Source: Rubrivivax sp. (lineage in GTDB: Bacteria > Pseudomonadota > Gammaproteobacteria > Burkholderiales > Burkholderiaceae_C). From it: DNA of 64,000 bases. The notes under the pieces were generated by a model. The model saw only the letters and a list, made by a program, of their open reading frames with translations, had not been told where the DNA came from and did not search any database. Below, one piece after another: positions 21,201-29,836 of the stretch. Within the stretch, counting starts at the first letter, position 1. Each line of letters opens with the position of its first letter. The DNA lies in NCBI GenBank assembly GCA_022843905.1, contig JALHMT010000007.1, positions 62,001 to 126,000 of the forward strand. The letters run 5' to 3'. A program made the translations under genes and the position numbers.

Positions 21201-24200
21201 CACCGCTGCCGGCCGAAGCGCTGAGCTTCGAGCTCGATCTGCAGGCGCTGGAAGCCGCCGAGCCGGCGCCGCCCGAGGCGGCCCGCCTGCCGGCAGACAT
21301 TCCGCAGATCGCCGAAGCCGTCGAGCTCGATTTCGACGCGTACGATCAGTTCGAGACCCAGGCGGCGGCAGCCGAGGCGACGCAGCCCTGGGTTCCCGCG
21401 ACGGAGTCGACCGAGTCCGCAGAAGCGCAAAGGGAACTCCAGGCGGCCTTCGATGCGCTGCTCGAACCCGAGGCCAGTGCATCGGCGTCGGTGGCGGCGG
21501 AGATTCCCACCGAGCCGGGTGCGCAGGTGCCCGATGCCGAGTCGCCGGGCTTGCCCGACCTGTCCGACATCGTCGGCGCGCCCGTCGGCATCGACGGGCC
21601 GACGCCGGAGGAGCCGTCGGCGGAGCGCGGCGACATGCCCAGCCTGAGCTGGCCGTCGCTTCCAGCGCTGGCCTCCAGCGATGAGACGACGGTGGGTGAG
21701 GAGCCCGCGGCGATTGCTTCGGCTGAAGCTGTTGCAGAAGCCGGCGCCTTCCCTGCCCCTGCTGCCGGCGAGGTCGACCGGCGGATCGACGCCACCGTGG
21801 ACAGTGAGCGGGTCCTTGCTGAAGCCGACGACGGGCTTGTCGCCGATGCCATGGCGGACAGTCTGGCCGATGCCGATGCGGTGTCGCCATCCGGCGAGCC
21901 TGCGGACCTGGAGCCGGCGCGCCTGCTCGACGAGTCCGTGTCCGCTCCCGAGATGGCCGACGCCGCTCGGCCCGAAGCTGCCGCGTCCGAGCCTTCGCTC
22001 GAGCCCGAATGGGGCGCAGCCGCCGCGGCAGCGGCCGCTGTCGCCGCGCTCGCGGTCGGGCAGATGCCGGCCGGCGGAGCTGCCGACGACGAGATGCAGG
22101 CGGTCGATGAAACCGCTTCGGACCCGGCGCCTGAGATGGCGGTCGACACGGATGCGGAAACCGTCGACGAAGAGCCGGTCAAGATCATCGGTCCTCTGCG
22201 CGTCAGCATCCCGCTCTTCAACATCTTCCTCAACGAGGCCGACGAGCAGTCCCGGCGCCTGGTCACCGAACTGGCGGAGTGGTCGCACGAACACCGGCAT
22301 CGCCCGGTGTCGGAGGCGTCTGTCGCACTGGCGCATTCCCTGGCCGGCAACTCCGCCACGGTGGGCTATGCGGACCTGTCGTCGCTGGCACGGTCGCTGG
22401 AGCATGCGCTGATGCGCTCGCAGGCCGGGGGTGTCGGACGCGATGGCGAACCCGAGCTGTTCAGCGACACCGCCGAGGAAATCCGGCGCCTGCTGCACCA
22501 GTTCGCTGCAGGTTTCCTCAAGCCCGTGCCTCCGGAATTGCTGGAGCGGCTGGCCGATCACGAGCGCTGGCCGCCGCTCGAGAGTACGGGCGAGATCGAA
22601 CCGGCGTTCGCGCCCGACGACGAAGAGGACGCCTGGCCGCCGGCGGCACCGCTGCCGCCCGTCGATGCGCAGTCCATCGAGGCGGATGTGGTCGATGCCA
22701 TCGACCCCGACCTGTTGCCGATCTTCGAGGAAGAGGCCGAGGAACTGTTGCCTCAGCTGCAGCAGCGCATGCGTGAATGGATCGCCCATCCCGGCGACCG
22801 TTCGCATGCCGAGGCCTGCCTGCGGACGCTGCATACCTTCAAGGGCGGCGCGCGTCTGGCCGGCGCGATGCGCGCGGGCGAGGCGGCGCACCAGCTCGAA
22901 AGTGCCATTGAACACAAGCTCGCGTCCGAGGCGGTCTCGGCCCAGGAACTGGAGCCACTGCAGGCACAGATCGATCACATCGTCGCCAGCCTCGAAGCGT
23001 TGCGCAAGCCCTCGTCTCGCAGTGCGCAGACGTCGGCCTCGCCGTGGCCCGTGGCCGACGCCGGCGGCGTGCAGCCGGCCGCCGACGCGGCCGACCTGCC
23101 ACTGGACTTCGACCTCGGCGTCCAGGCTGCTGAAGCGCTGGCCCCGATGTCTTCCCTCGTCGGTGTGCCGGAGCCTGTGGAGCTGGACGGGCCCGCGGAG
23201 GCCGGGGTCGAGCCGATGGAAGACCCGGCTGCCGTCGGCGCCGTCGAAGCGGCTCCTGTCGAGCAGACGCCCGAAGTGCCTGCCGTGGCGCCCGCAGCGC
23301 CGGCTCGCATCGACTGGAGCCGGTTCAGCACCACGGCCGGGACGGCACCCGATGCTGCCGCGACCGCGCCGGGCGCCGGCGGCGGTGTCGTGCGCGTTCG
23401 CACGAGCCTGATCGACCGCCTGGTCAACGAGGCGGGCGAAGTCAGCATCACGCGCGCGCGCATCGAGTCCGACGTGCGGCAGCTGCAGGGCTCGCTCAAC
23501 GAGCTGACGGGCAGCCTGGACCGGATGAGACGCGAACTGCGCGACATCGAGGTGCAGGCCGAAACGCAGATCACCTCGCGCATCGAGGCCGCGAAGCAGG
23601 CATCGCAGGAGTTCGATCCGCTGGAGATGGACCGCTTCACGCGGCTGCAGGAGCTGACCCGCATGATGGCCGAGTCGGTGAACGACGTGGCCACCCTGCA
23701 GCGCAGCCTGCAGCGCACGCTGCAGTCGACCGAGGACCAGCTGGCCGCGCAATCGCGCCTGACGCGCGAACTGCAGGACGACCTGCTTCGCACGCGCATG
23801 GTCGACTTCGAGACCTTGTCGGAGCGACTGCACCGGGTGGTGCGTCAGACCGCCAAGGACACCGGCAAGCAGGTGCGGCTGGACATCACGGGCGGCTCGA
23901 TCGAGGTCGACCGCGGCGTGCTCGACCGCATGATCGGTCCCTTCGAGCACATGCTGCGCAATGCCGTGGTGCACGGTATCGAGTTGCCCGAAGCGCGCAC
24001 CACGGCGGGCAAGGAGCGCAGCGGCGTGATTGCGATCAACGTCACGCAGACCGGCAACGAAGTCGGCGTCGAATTCGCTGACGATGGCGCCGGCCTGGAC
24101 CTGCGCCGCATCCGGGATCGTGGTGTCGACCGGGGTTTGCTGTCGGCAGAGTCCCAGCCCAGCGACGCAGAACTGGCGCATCTGATCTTCGTGCCCGGAT

Positions 24201-25216
24201 TCACCACCGCCACCACCGTCACCGAACTGGCGGGGCGAGGCATCGGCATGGACGTGGTGCGCGCCGAGGTCAATGGCATGGGCGGACGCATCGAGACCTC
24301 GACCCGCGAAGGCCAGGGCACCGCCTTCAGACTCGTGCTGCCCCTGACCACGGCCGTGACGCAGGTGGTGATGCTCCGGTGCGGCGAACTCACCGTGGCC
24401 GTGCCCTCGACGCTGATCGAGGTCGTGCGACGGGTGCCCACCGACGAGGTGCGCCAGGCCTATGAAGCCGGCAGCCTCGCCTTCGGCGACGAGCGTGTGC
24501 CCTTCTTCTGGATGGCCTCACTGCTGCAGGGCGGCGAAGGCGGCATCCTGGAGGGCAGAACGCAGTCGGTGGTGGTCATCCGCAGCGCCTCGCAGCGCGT
24601 GGCGCTGCACATCGACGAAGTCGCCGGCAACCAGGAAGTGGTCGTCAAGCATCTGGGCCCGCAGCTGTCGCGCATGCCGGGCCTGGCGGGCGTCACCTTG
24701 CTGCCCTCGGGCGCAGTGGCGCTGATCTACAACCCGGTGGCCCTGGCGACCTTGTACGGCGACGAGCTGCGCGCCAGGCGTGACTCTGGCGCTGCCGTCG
24801 CCGCGCCGGTGCAGGCCGCCGCAGCCGACGTGGTGCATCCGCCGCTCGTGATGGTGGTGGACGATTCCCTGACCGTCCGCCGCGTGACGCAGCGCCTGCT
24901 GGAGCGGGAAGGCTACCGTGTGCTGCTTGCCAAGGACGGCGTCGACGCGCTCGAGCGGCTGGTCGACCAGTCGCCGGTGGTGATCCTGTGCGACATCGAA
25001 ATGCCACGCATGGACGGCTTCGAGTTCGTGAGGCACCTGCGGGCCGACGCGCTGCGCGCCGACGTGCCGGTCATCATGATCACCTCGCGCATCGCGCAGA
25101 AGCACCGTGACCATGCCGCGCAGCTCGGCGTGGCGCACTACCTGGGCAAGCCCTTCTCCGAAGACAAGCTGCTGGAGCTGGTGTCGGAGTACGCCCGGAT
25201 CGCGCCCCATCTTTGA
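18260..25216 (+). CDS. chpA: Multi-Hpt hybrid histidine kinase/response regulator ChpA (PilL-like)
   Basis: 2318 aa; Hpt-type modules (RRAFHTLKGSSRMVGL; AHSLAGNSATVGY; LRTLHTFKGGARLAGA), CheA P3/HATPase (MIGPFEHMLRNAVVHGIE, GRGIGMDVVRAEV), CheW-like and C-terminal REC (PLVMVVDDSLTVRRVTQRLLEREGYRVLLAKDG). Confidence 0.93.
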   Translation: MTIPAAGAGSATEDLSALSWVAGELQRSLDAAHKALRRFLKEAQAIGVSDVDSADTSILRGARVHLHQGVGALELVGLAVPARVMRASEAAVQRMIGKPALVNEAAVVALEGASFAVVDYLNRLLARRPVSGVAMFPQYRAVQELAGGDRVHPADLWSANWHWQQLPAEAGTTPRPADDAARSAMESLVLSLMRRADAASMSRMSGFCAELGAGARAPMAATTWRLASAFFDAQSAGLLDSDLYAKRMASRLLAQLRANVRSDDEVSERLASDLLFFCARARNPQGVESLAPRLAAVRRAWQLGDTTALTDYETPRLGRFDPSWIAQARKRVAAAKEVWSAVAGGDARRLNGVADAFSLLGESLERLFPSGQRLSTSLQRAGSSTVASGGPPSAPLAMEVATAVLYLDAALEEGELDAPELGQRVERLAQRIDEVTAGGEAQALEPWIEELYRRVSDHQTMGSVVQELRASLTEVEKNIDQYFRDPSQREVLVPVPAQLQAMRGVLSVLDLEHASQAVLHMGKTVDDLTITEIDPVHARETGTFDRLADNLGALGFMIDMLSVQPQLAKSLFRFDPAAGRLSAVMGLASRPSVFAGLGVDATPAAEPLTDQVQTLAQAAVTSDLSDEDLSRQLEQLSQRAVAADQSGLARVASKAQQALGSAPDEESRQAARVEMAQAMTEFVQPVAAPEAPPSAPIPVSRPAPPGGTGLEDDPEMRGIFIEEAREVIDNAQQALRRLAGNAENVSDMTEVRRAFHTLKGSSRMVGLNDYGEAGWACEQLYNSRLADDPRVDLTLREFTGEALAYLSDWIEAIDAGEHRGHASAPIVQAADALRQGGQRLPVSLPAAAATAPATPTELASPAPPAQVPDEEQTLPLLPVLDAPAGPPVADGEPSESPLPAIAAGLAAGAAVAPSLASLVPDLPSASDLDLPSLPEIDLPDPVQAEASTPAESSDSPTLDGADELLPLEPWLPETPQTPEPAPLPAEALSFELDLQALEAAEPAPPEAARLPADIPQIAEAVELDFDAYDQFETQAAAAEATQPWVPATESTESAEAQRELQAAFDALLEPEASASASVAAEIPTEPGAQVPDAESPGLPDLSDIVGAPVGIDGPTPEEPSAERGDMPSLSWPSLPALASSDETTVGEEPAAIASAEAVAEAGAFPAPAAGEVDRRIDATVDSERVLAEADDGLVADAMADSLADADAVSPSGEPADLEPARLLDESVSAPEMADAARPEAAASEPSLEPEWGAAAAAAAAVAALAVGQMPAGGAADDEMQAVDETASDPAPEMAVDTDAETVDEEPVKIIGPLRVSIPLFNIFLNEADEQSRRLVTELAEWSHEHRHRPVSEASVALAHSLAGNSATVGYADLSSLARSLEHALMRSQAGGVGRDGEPELFSDTAEEIRRLLHQFAAGFLKPVPPELLERLADHERWPPLESTGEIEPAFAPDDEEDAWPPAAPLPPVDAQSIEADVVDAIDPDLLPIFEEEAEELLPQLQQRMREWIAHPGDRSHAEACLRTLHTFKGGARLAGAMRAGEAAHQLESAIEHKLASEAVSAQELEPLQAQIDHIVASLEALRKPSSRSAQTSASPWPVADAGGVQPAADAADLPLDFDLGVQAAEALAPMSSLVGVPEPVELDGPAEAGVEPMEDPAAVGAVEAAPVEQTPEVPAVAPAAPARIDWSRFSTTAGTAPDAAATAPGAGGGVVRVRTSLIDRLVNEAGEVSITRARIESDVRQLQGSLNELTGSLDRMRRELRDIEVQAETQITSRIEAAKQASQEFDPLEMDRFTRLQELTRMMAESVNDVATLQRSLQRTLQSTEDQLAAQSRLTRELQDDLLRTRMVDFETLSERLHRVVRQTAKDTGKQVRLDITGGSIEVDRGVLDRMIGPFEHMLRNAVVHGIELPEARTTAGKERSGVIAINVTQTGNEVGVEFADDGAGLDLRRIRDRGVDRGLLSAESQPSDAELAHLIFVPGFTTATTVTELAGRGIGMDVVRAEVNGMGGRIETSTREGQGTAFRLVLPLTTAVTQVVMLRCGELTVAVPSTLIEVVRRVPTDEVRQAYEAGSLAFGDERVPFFWMASLLQGGEGGILEGRTQSVVVIRSASQRVALHIDEVAGNQEVVVKHLGPQLSRMPGLAGVTLLPSGAVALIYNPVALATLYGDELRARRDSGAAVAAPVQAAAADVVHPPLVMVVDDSLTVRRVTQRLLEREGYRVLLAKDGVDALERLVDQSPVVILCDIEMPRMDGFEFVRHLRADALRADVPVIMITSRIAQKHRDHAAQLGVAHYLGKPFSEDKLLELVSEYARIAPHL

Positions 25217-25223
25217 CTCCCGG

Positions 25224-25260
25224 CCCCGTCGCCTTGCGACACAATCGCGCAAGAACGGGG
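25224..25260 (+). other. Leader hairpin between chpA and the diguanylate cyclase gene
   Basis: CCCCGT-cgc-CTTGCG-acacaatcg-CGCAAG-a-ACGGGG, 6+6 bp stem; followed by AGGAGG RBS. Confidence 0.45.
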
Positions 25261-25288
25261 AGGACCACCACAGGAGGTCCGCGCAGGC

Positions 25289-26326
25289 ATGTCTCAGGTA
25301 GTCGAACACCTCGCCGAGCTGACCGGTTTCCGCGACCGGGACGTTCTCGACGTCACGCTGGTGGGTGCGCTCCGCGAGGTGCTGCATCCTCAGTGCGTGG
25401 CCATTTACCGTCCCGTCGGCGATGCCGACGACGAGCGCTGGCTCACGCGGGCGCGTCAGCGCGCCGGCGACCGTGTGCCCTGCGCCGACCCCTTGTGGAT
25501 CGACCTCGAGAGCCTGCCGAGGCTGGCCGCGCACCCCGAGAGACTGGCCTGCCTGCGCCTGGCGCAGATTCGCACGGCGATGGGCGCCGGCGTGGTGACG
25601 CTGTTCCCCTTGTGCACCGAGCGTGATGTCGTGGCCGTTCTCGAGGTCGAGACGGCGCGGCCCATCACGCGAGAGGACGTCGCCCTGGTGTCCAGCATCC
25701 TGAAGGTCTACCGCAACGTGCACAGCCTGCTGGACTACAGCGAACGCGACACGCTGACCGGCCTGCTCAACCGCAAGACCTTCGACGAGAGCTTCCTTCG
25801 CACGCTGGCGTCGATGCAGCAGGCCCTCGACGCCGAAGGAGCAGCGCTCGAGATGGAGCGCCGCACCCTCAACGCCACCCGGTACTGGCTGGGCGTGATC
25901 GACATCGACCACTTCAAGGCGGTCAACGACAACCACGGACACCTGATCGGCGACGAGGTTCTGCTCTTGCTGTCCCGGCTGATGCGCGGCAACTTCCGTC
26001 TGCACGACCAGCTCTACCGTTTCGGCGGCGAGGAGTTCGTCGTGCTGCTGCGGGCGGCCCAGGCGGCCGATGCCGCAGCGGCGTTCGAGCGCCTGCGCGG
26101 GGCTGTGCAGGACCACAGCTTTCCCCGTGTGGGCAGCATCACGGTGAGCGTGGGCTTCACCGATGTACGCCCCAGCGACAGTCCCACCGGCGCCTTCGAA
26201 CGCGCCGACAAGGCGGTCTACCACGCCAAGCAGAACGGCCGCAATCGTGTGGCCGACCACGGCGCCCTGGTGTCGGCCGGCATCTTCGCCGAAGACGGGC
26301 CGACGAACGAGGTCGAGCTGTTCTGA
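25289..26326 (+). CDS. Diguanylate cyclase with GAF-like N-terminal sensor region
   Basis: RDTLTGLLNRKTFDESF, LGVIDIDHFKAVNDNHGHLIGDEVLLLLSRLMRGNFRLHDQLYRFGGEEFVVLL: GGEEF active site with RLHD I-site five residues upstream. Confidence 0.93.
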   Translation: MSQVVEHLAELTGFRDRDVLDVTLVGALREVLHPQCVAIYRPVGDADDERWLTRARQRAGDRVPCADPLWIDLESLPRLAAHPERLACLRLAQIRTAMGAGVVTLFPLCTERDVVAVLEVETARPITREDVALVSSILKVYRNVHSLLDYSERDTLTGLLNRKTFDESFLRTLASMQQALDAEGAALEMERRTLNATRYWLGVIDIDHFKAVNDNHGHLIGDEVLLLLSRLMRGNFRLHDQLYRFGGEEFVVLLRAAQAADAAAAFERLRGAVQDHSFPRVGSITVSVGFTDVRPSDSPTGAFERADKAVYHAKQNGRNRVADHGALVSAGIFAEDGPTNEVELF

Positions 26327-26410
26327 AGTTCGAGGGTCGATGCCGGCGGGCGTGTTTCGCCCCGGCACGGCAGCGCCATCCGGGTAAAGACCTTGGTGCA
26401 AACCCGTGTT

Positions 26411-26426
26411 AAACAAACGTTTGATT
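26411..26426. promoter_or_regulatory. Putative TetR-family operator
   Basis: AAACAAACGTTTGATT: perfect 10-bp palindrome CAAACGTTTG (26414-26423) extended to 16 bp with one mismatched pair, immediately upstream of the TetR gene. Confidence 0.55.
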
Positions 26427-26445
26427 CCGTGGCTACACTCGCGCC

Positions 26446-27168
26446 GTGGCCGCCCAATCCGTCTCTCCGATTCCGCCTGGTGCTCCTCTCGAAGGCGATG
26501 GTCTCAAGCCTGCATTGAAGGAGGACGCGCGTGAGCGCTTGCTCCAAACGGCTCTGAGGCTGTTCGCCCATCAAGGTTTCACGAAAACCTCGACCCGTGA
26601 GCTGGCCGAAGCGGCGCAGGTCAACGTGGCGTCCATCAGCTACTACTTCGGTGACAAGGCCGGCCTGTACCGTGCCGTGTTCTTCGAGCCGATGGGGGGT
26701 TGCGAACCCGACATGGCGCTGGTCACCGACCCCGAGGCGGCCTTGCCGCAGGCGCTTCGCGGCTTCTTCGCAGGCTTTCTGGAACCTCTGCGCCTGGGCG
26801 ACGCGGCGCAGCTCTGCATGAAGCTGCGCTTTCGCGAGATCCTCGAGCCCACCGGACTCTGGCAGGAAGAGATCGCCCTGGGCATCAAGCCCATGCACGA
26901 CGGCCTGGTCGACGTGCTCTGCCGTCACTTGCACAGTCCGCCCGACGAGCACGTCCAGCGGCTGGCGACCTGCCTGGCCGGCCTTGCCGTGCACCTGCAC
27001 GTCGGCCGCGACATCACCGAAGCGGTGGCTCCGGGGCTCAACGACGGCCCCGACGCGGTCGACCGCTGGATCGACGTCCTGGTGATGTACGGCCTGGCGA
27101 TGATCGATGCCGAGGCCGGACGCCGTGCGGCCTCGGACGACGCGCAGCGTCAGGGGGCCGCTCGATGA
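26446..27168 (+). CDS. TetR/AcrR family transcriptional regulator with CerR-type C-terminal domain (DUF1956)
   Basis: ARERLLQTALRLFAHQGFTKTSTRELAEAAQVNVASISYYFGDKAGLYRAVFFEPMGG; GTG start. Confidence 0.9.
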   Translation: MAAQSVSPIPPGAPLEGDGLKPALKEDARERLLQTALRLFAHQGFTKTSTRELAEAAQVNVASISYYFGDKAGLYRAVFFEPMGGCEPDMALVTDPEAALPQALRGFFAGFLEPLRLGDAAQLCMKLRFREILEPTGLWQEEIALGIKPMHDGLVDVLCRHLHSPPDEHVQRLATCLAGLAVHLHVGRDITEAVAPGLNDGPDAVDRWIDVLVMYGLAMIDAEAGRRAASDDAQRQGAAR

Positions 27169-28625
27169 GCCGCCCTGCGTTGCACGGGCCGGCACTGGCC
27201 CTGGCCTGGCTGCTGGGCGGCTGCGCCAGTCTCGGGGGTGCGCCGGCAACAAAGGCTCTGCCGGAGCCGTCCGCGCTGGCCTCGCAGTGGCGCAATGCGC
27301 CGCCGCCACTGGCCCAGCCCCTGTCCGCGCTGACGACATCGGCGGCTTGGGCGCAGATCGACGAGCCGCTGCTGCCCGAATTGATCGCCGCGGCCGAGCT
27401 GGCCAGTCCGTCGCTGGCCGCCGCCGCCGCCCGCATCGAACGTGCACGCGCGACGCGCGCCGCCGCAGGCGCCGCACTGCAGCCGCGTCTGAATGCAGTC
27501 GCCGCTGCGCAGAGCGGGCGCAGCCTTCCTGGCAGCCCTGGCGTCGGCAGTGCCAGCCTGGGCGCGCAGGCGGGATGGGAAATCGATCTGTTCGGCGGCC
27601 TGTCGGCGTCGGCAACGGCTGCCCAGGCCCGCATCGACGCGGCCGATGCGCAGTGGCATGCCGCGCGCACTGCAGTGGCCGCCGAGACCGTCACCAGCCT
27701 CGTGGGTCTGCGGGCCTGTCGGGCCCTGGCGCGGCAGACGCAAGCCGATGCAGCCTCGCGCGAAGAGACATCGCGCCTGACGGAGCTGCGCGCCCAGGCC
27801 GGCTTCTCGGCACCGGCCGAAGCGGCACTGTCGCGGGCCAGCGCGGCGCAGGCGCGCAGCCAGCTTGCCGCCCAGCAGGCGCAATGCGAGGGACTGCTGC
27901 AGTCGCTCATCGAACTGACGGCATTGCCCGCCGCCGACCTGCTGCAGCGCCTGGCGCCGGGCGAAGCCCGCGTGCCTTCGGTGGCCCAGGCCGGCATTGC
28001 TGCCGTGCCGGCCGACCTGCTCGCGCTGCGTCCGGACGTGCACGCCGCGGGTCGCGAGGTGATTGCCGCCGCGGGCGACCGCAAGGCGGCCGAGGCTGCG
28101 CTGCTGCCGCAGATCTCGCTGGCCGGCTCCATCGGCCTGGCATCGGCGCGCAGCATGGGCGTCACGACCAGCGGCAGCACGTGGTCGCTCGGCCCGCTGC
28201 AGGTCTCGCTGCCCATCTTCGACGGCGGCCGCAACCGGGCCAACGTCGCCGCCTCGCGCGCCGAGTACGACGCCGCGGTGGTCAGCTACCAGGGCCAGAT
28301 CCGCCGCGCCGTGCGCGAGGTCGAACAGGCCCTGCTGTCCTTGCAAAGCACGGCCGACCGGTCGGTCGACGCGCGCGCCGCGGCCGAAGGCTTCGAGGCC
28401 TCGCTGCGCGCCACCGAAGCCCGCTACCGCGGCGGTCTGGCCAGCCTGTTCGAGCTCGAGGACTCGCGCCGCAGTGCCGTGGCGGCGCAAAGCGCGCTCA
28501 TCGAGTTGCAGCGCGATCGCGCCATCGCCTGGGTCGACCTCGTGCGTGCCCTGGGCGGCGGCTGGCGCGCTCCCGATGTCCAGGCCGCCGCTGCGCAGAC
28601 CAGACTTCCGGCCGCCCGCCCCTGA
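27165..28625 (+). CDS. RND efflux outer membrane lipoprotein, NodT family
   Basis: Lipobox LAWLLGGCASLGG; AARIERARATRAAAGAALQPRLNAVAAAQSGRS, LSLPIFDGGRNRANV; ATGA overlap with the TetR gene. Confidence 0.92.
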   Translation: MSRPALHGPALALAWLLGGCASLGGAPATKALPEPSALASQWRNAPPPLAQPLSALTTSAAWAQIDEPLLPELIAAAELASPSLAAAAARIERARATRAAAGAALQPRLNAVAAAQSGRSLPGSPGVGSASLGAQAGWEIDLFGGLSASATAAQARIDAADAQWHAARTAVAAETVTSLVGLRACRALARQTQADAASREETSRLTELRAQAGFSAPAEAALSRASAAQARSQLAAQQAQCEGLLQSLIELTALPAADLLQRLAPGEARVPSVAQAGIAAVPADLLALRPDVHAAGREVIAAAGDRKAAEAALLPQISLAGSIGLASARSMGVTTSGSTWSLGPLQVSLPIFDGGRNRANVAASRAEYDAAVVSYQGQIRRAVREVEQALLSLQSTADRSVDARAAAEGFEASLRATEARYRGGLASLFELEDSRRSAVAAQSALIELQRDRAIAWVDLVRALGGGWRAPDVQAAAAQTRLPAARP

Positions 28626-28650
28626 AGAAACCAACGGACATCTCCCAGGC

Positions 28651-29799
28651 ATGAAGACATCCCCGATCACCCCCTGGGCCGTGGCCCTGGCCCTGTTCGT
28701 CGGCGTCGGCAGCGCCACGCTGGCGGTGCGTGCCGACGACCCTGCCAAGCCTGCTGCGGCCGCGCCCAAGCCCGCACTGAGCGTCGTCACGGTGCAGCCG
28801 CAGCGCAGCACACTGCCGGTGGCCGTTTCCGCCAACGGCAACATCGCCGCCTGGCAGGAGGCCATCGTCGGCGCCGAGAGCAACGGCTGGCGTCTGGCCG
28901 AGGTGCGCGTGAACGTCGGCGACGTGGTGCGCAAGGGCCAGGTGCTGGCCACGTTTGCCGCCGACATGGCGCAGGCCGACCTGGCGCAGATCCGCGCCAG
29001 CGTGGCCGAAGCCGAAGCCACGTTGGCCGAAGCGGCCGCCAATGCCGAGCGTGCCCGCGGACTGCAGGCCAGCGGAGCGCTGAGCGCGCAGCAGATCAAC
29101 CAGTACATGACCGCCGAGCGCACGGCCGCCGCGCGACTGGAAGCGCAGCGCGCCGCCGCACGCGTGCAGCAGCTTCGGCTGGCGCAGACGCAGGTGCTGT
29201 CGCCCGACAGCGGCGTCATCTCGGCACGCAGTGCCACCGTCGGCGCGGTCGTGCCCGCCGGGCAGGAACTGTTCCGGCTGATCCGCCAGGGCCGGCTGGA
29301 GTGGCGAGCCGAGGTCGCCTCCACCGACCTGGCCGCCATCAAGCCTGGCCAGCCGGTGCGACTGTCGCCGGCAGGTGCCGGTTCACTGGTGGGCAAGGTG
29401 CGCATGGTGGCCCCCACGGTCGAGGCCAGCACGCGCAACGGCCTGGTCTATGTCGATCTGCCCGCCGCGGGCGCGGCCAAGGCCGGCATGTTCGCGCGCG
29501 GCGAGTTCGAGATCGGCCAGACCTCGGCGCTGACCCTGCCGCAGGCCGCCGTGCTGCTGCGCGACGGTTTCGCCTGGGTCTTCGTCGTGGGAGCCGACTC
29601 GAAGGTGGCGCAGTCCAAGGTGAAGACCGGGCGCCGCGTCGGCGAGCGCATCGAGGTCCTCGAAGGACTGGACCCGGCGGCGCGCGTGGTCGCGTCGGGG
29701 GGTGGCTTCCTGGCCGATGGCGACACCGTGCGCGTCGTCGCCTCGGCTCCTGCCGCGACAACGGCGCCCGTGGCCTCCGCGCCGCTGGCGCGTCGCTGA
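28651..29799 (+). CDS. RND efflux periplasmic adaptor (membrane fusion protein)
   Basis: VSANGNIAAWQEAIVGAESNGWRLAEVRVNVGDVVRKGQVLATF...RAPDSGVISARSATVG-type hairpin/lipoyl/beta-barrel layout. Confidence 0.92.
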   Translation: MKTSPITPWAVALALFVGVGSATLAVRADDPAKPAAAAPKPALSVVTVQPQRSTLPVAVSANGNIAAWQEAIVGAESNGWRLAEVRVNVGDVVRKGQVLATFAADMAQADLAQIRASVAEAEATLAEAAANAERARGLQASGALSAQQINQYMTAERTAAARLEAQRAAARVQQLRLAQTQVLSPDSGVISARSATVGAVVPAGQELFRLIRQGRLEWRAEVASTDLAAIKPGQPVRLSPAGAGSLVGKVRMVAPTVEASTRNGLVYVDLPAAGAAKAGMFARGEFEIGQTSALTLPQAAVLLRDGFAWVFVVGADSKVAQSKVKTGRRVGERIEVLEGLDPAARVVASGGGFLADGDTVRVVASAPAATTAPVASAPLARR

Positions 29800-29836
29800 G
29801 CCCTTTGCCGCAGCACGGTCACGAAGGCCCGCCGAC

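Noticed and set aside
21053-24181. 1042-aa ORF on the minus strand opposite chpA
   Set aside because: High-GC shadow ORF: composition dominated by R/G/H/A/Q, no recognisable domain, and the plus strand carries a clear ChpA
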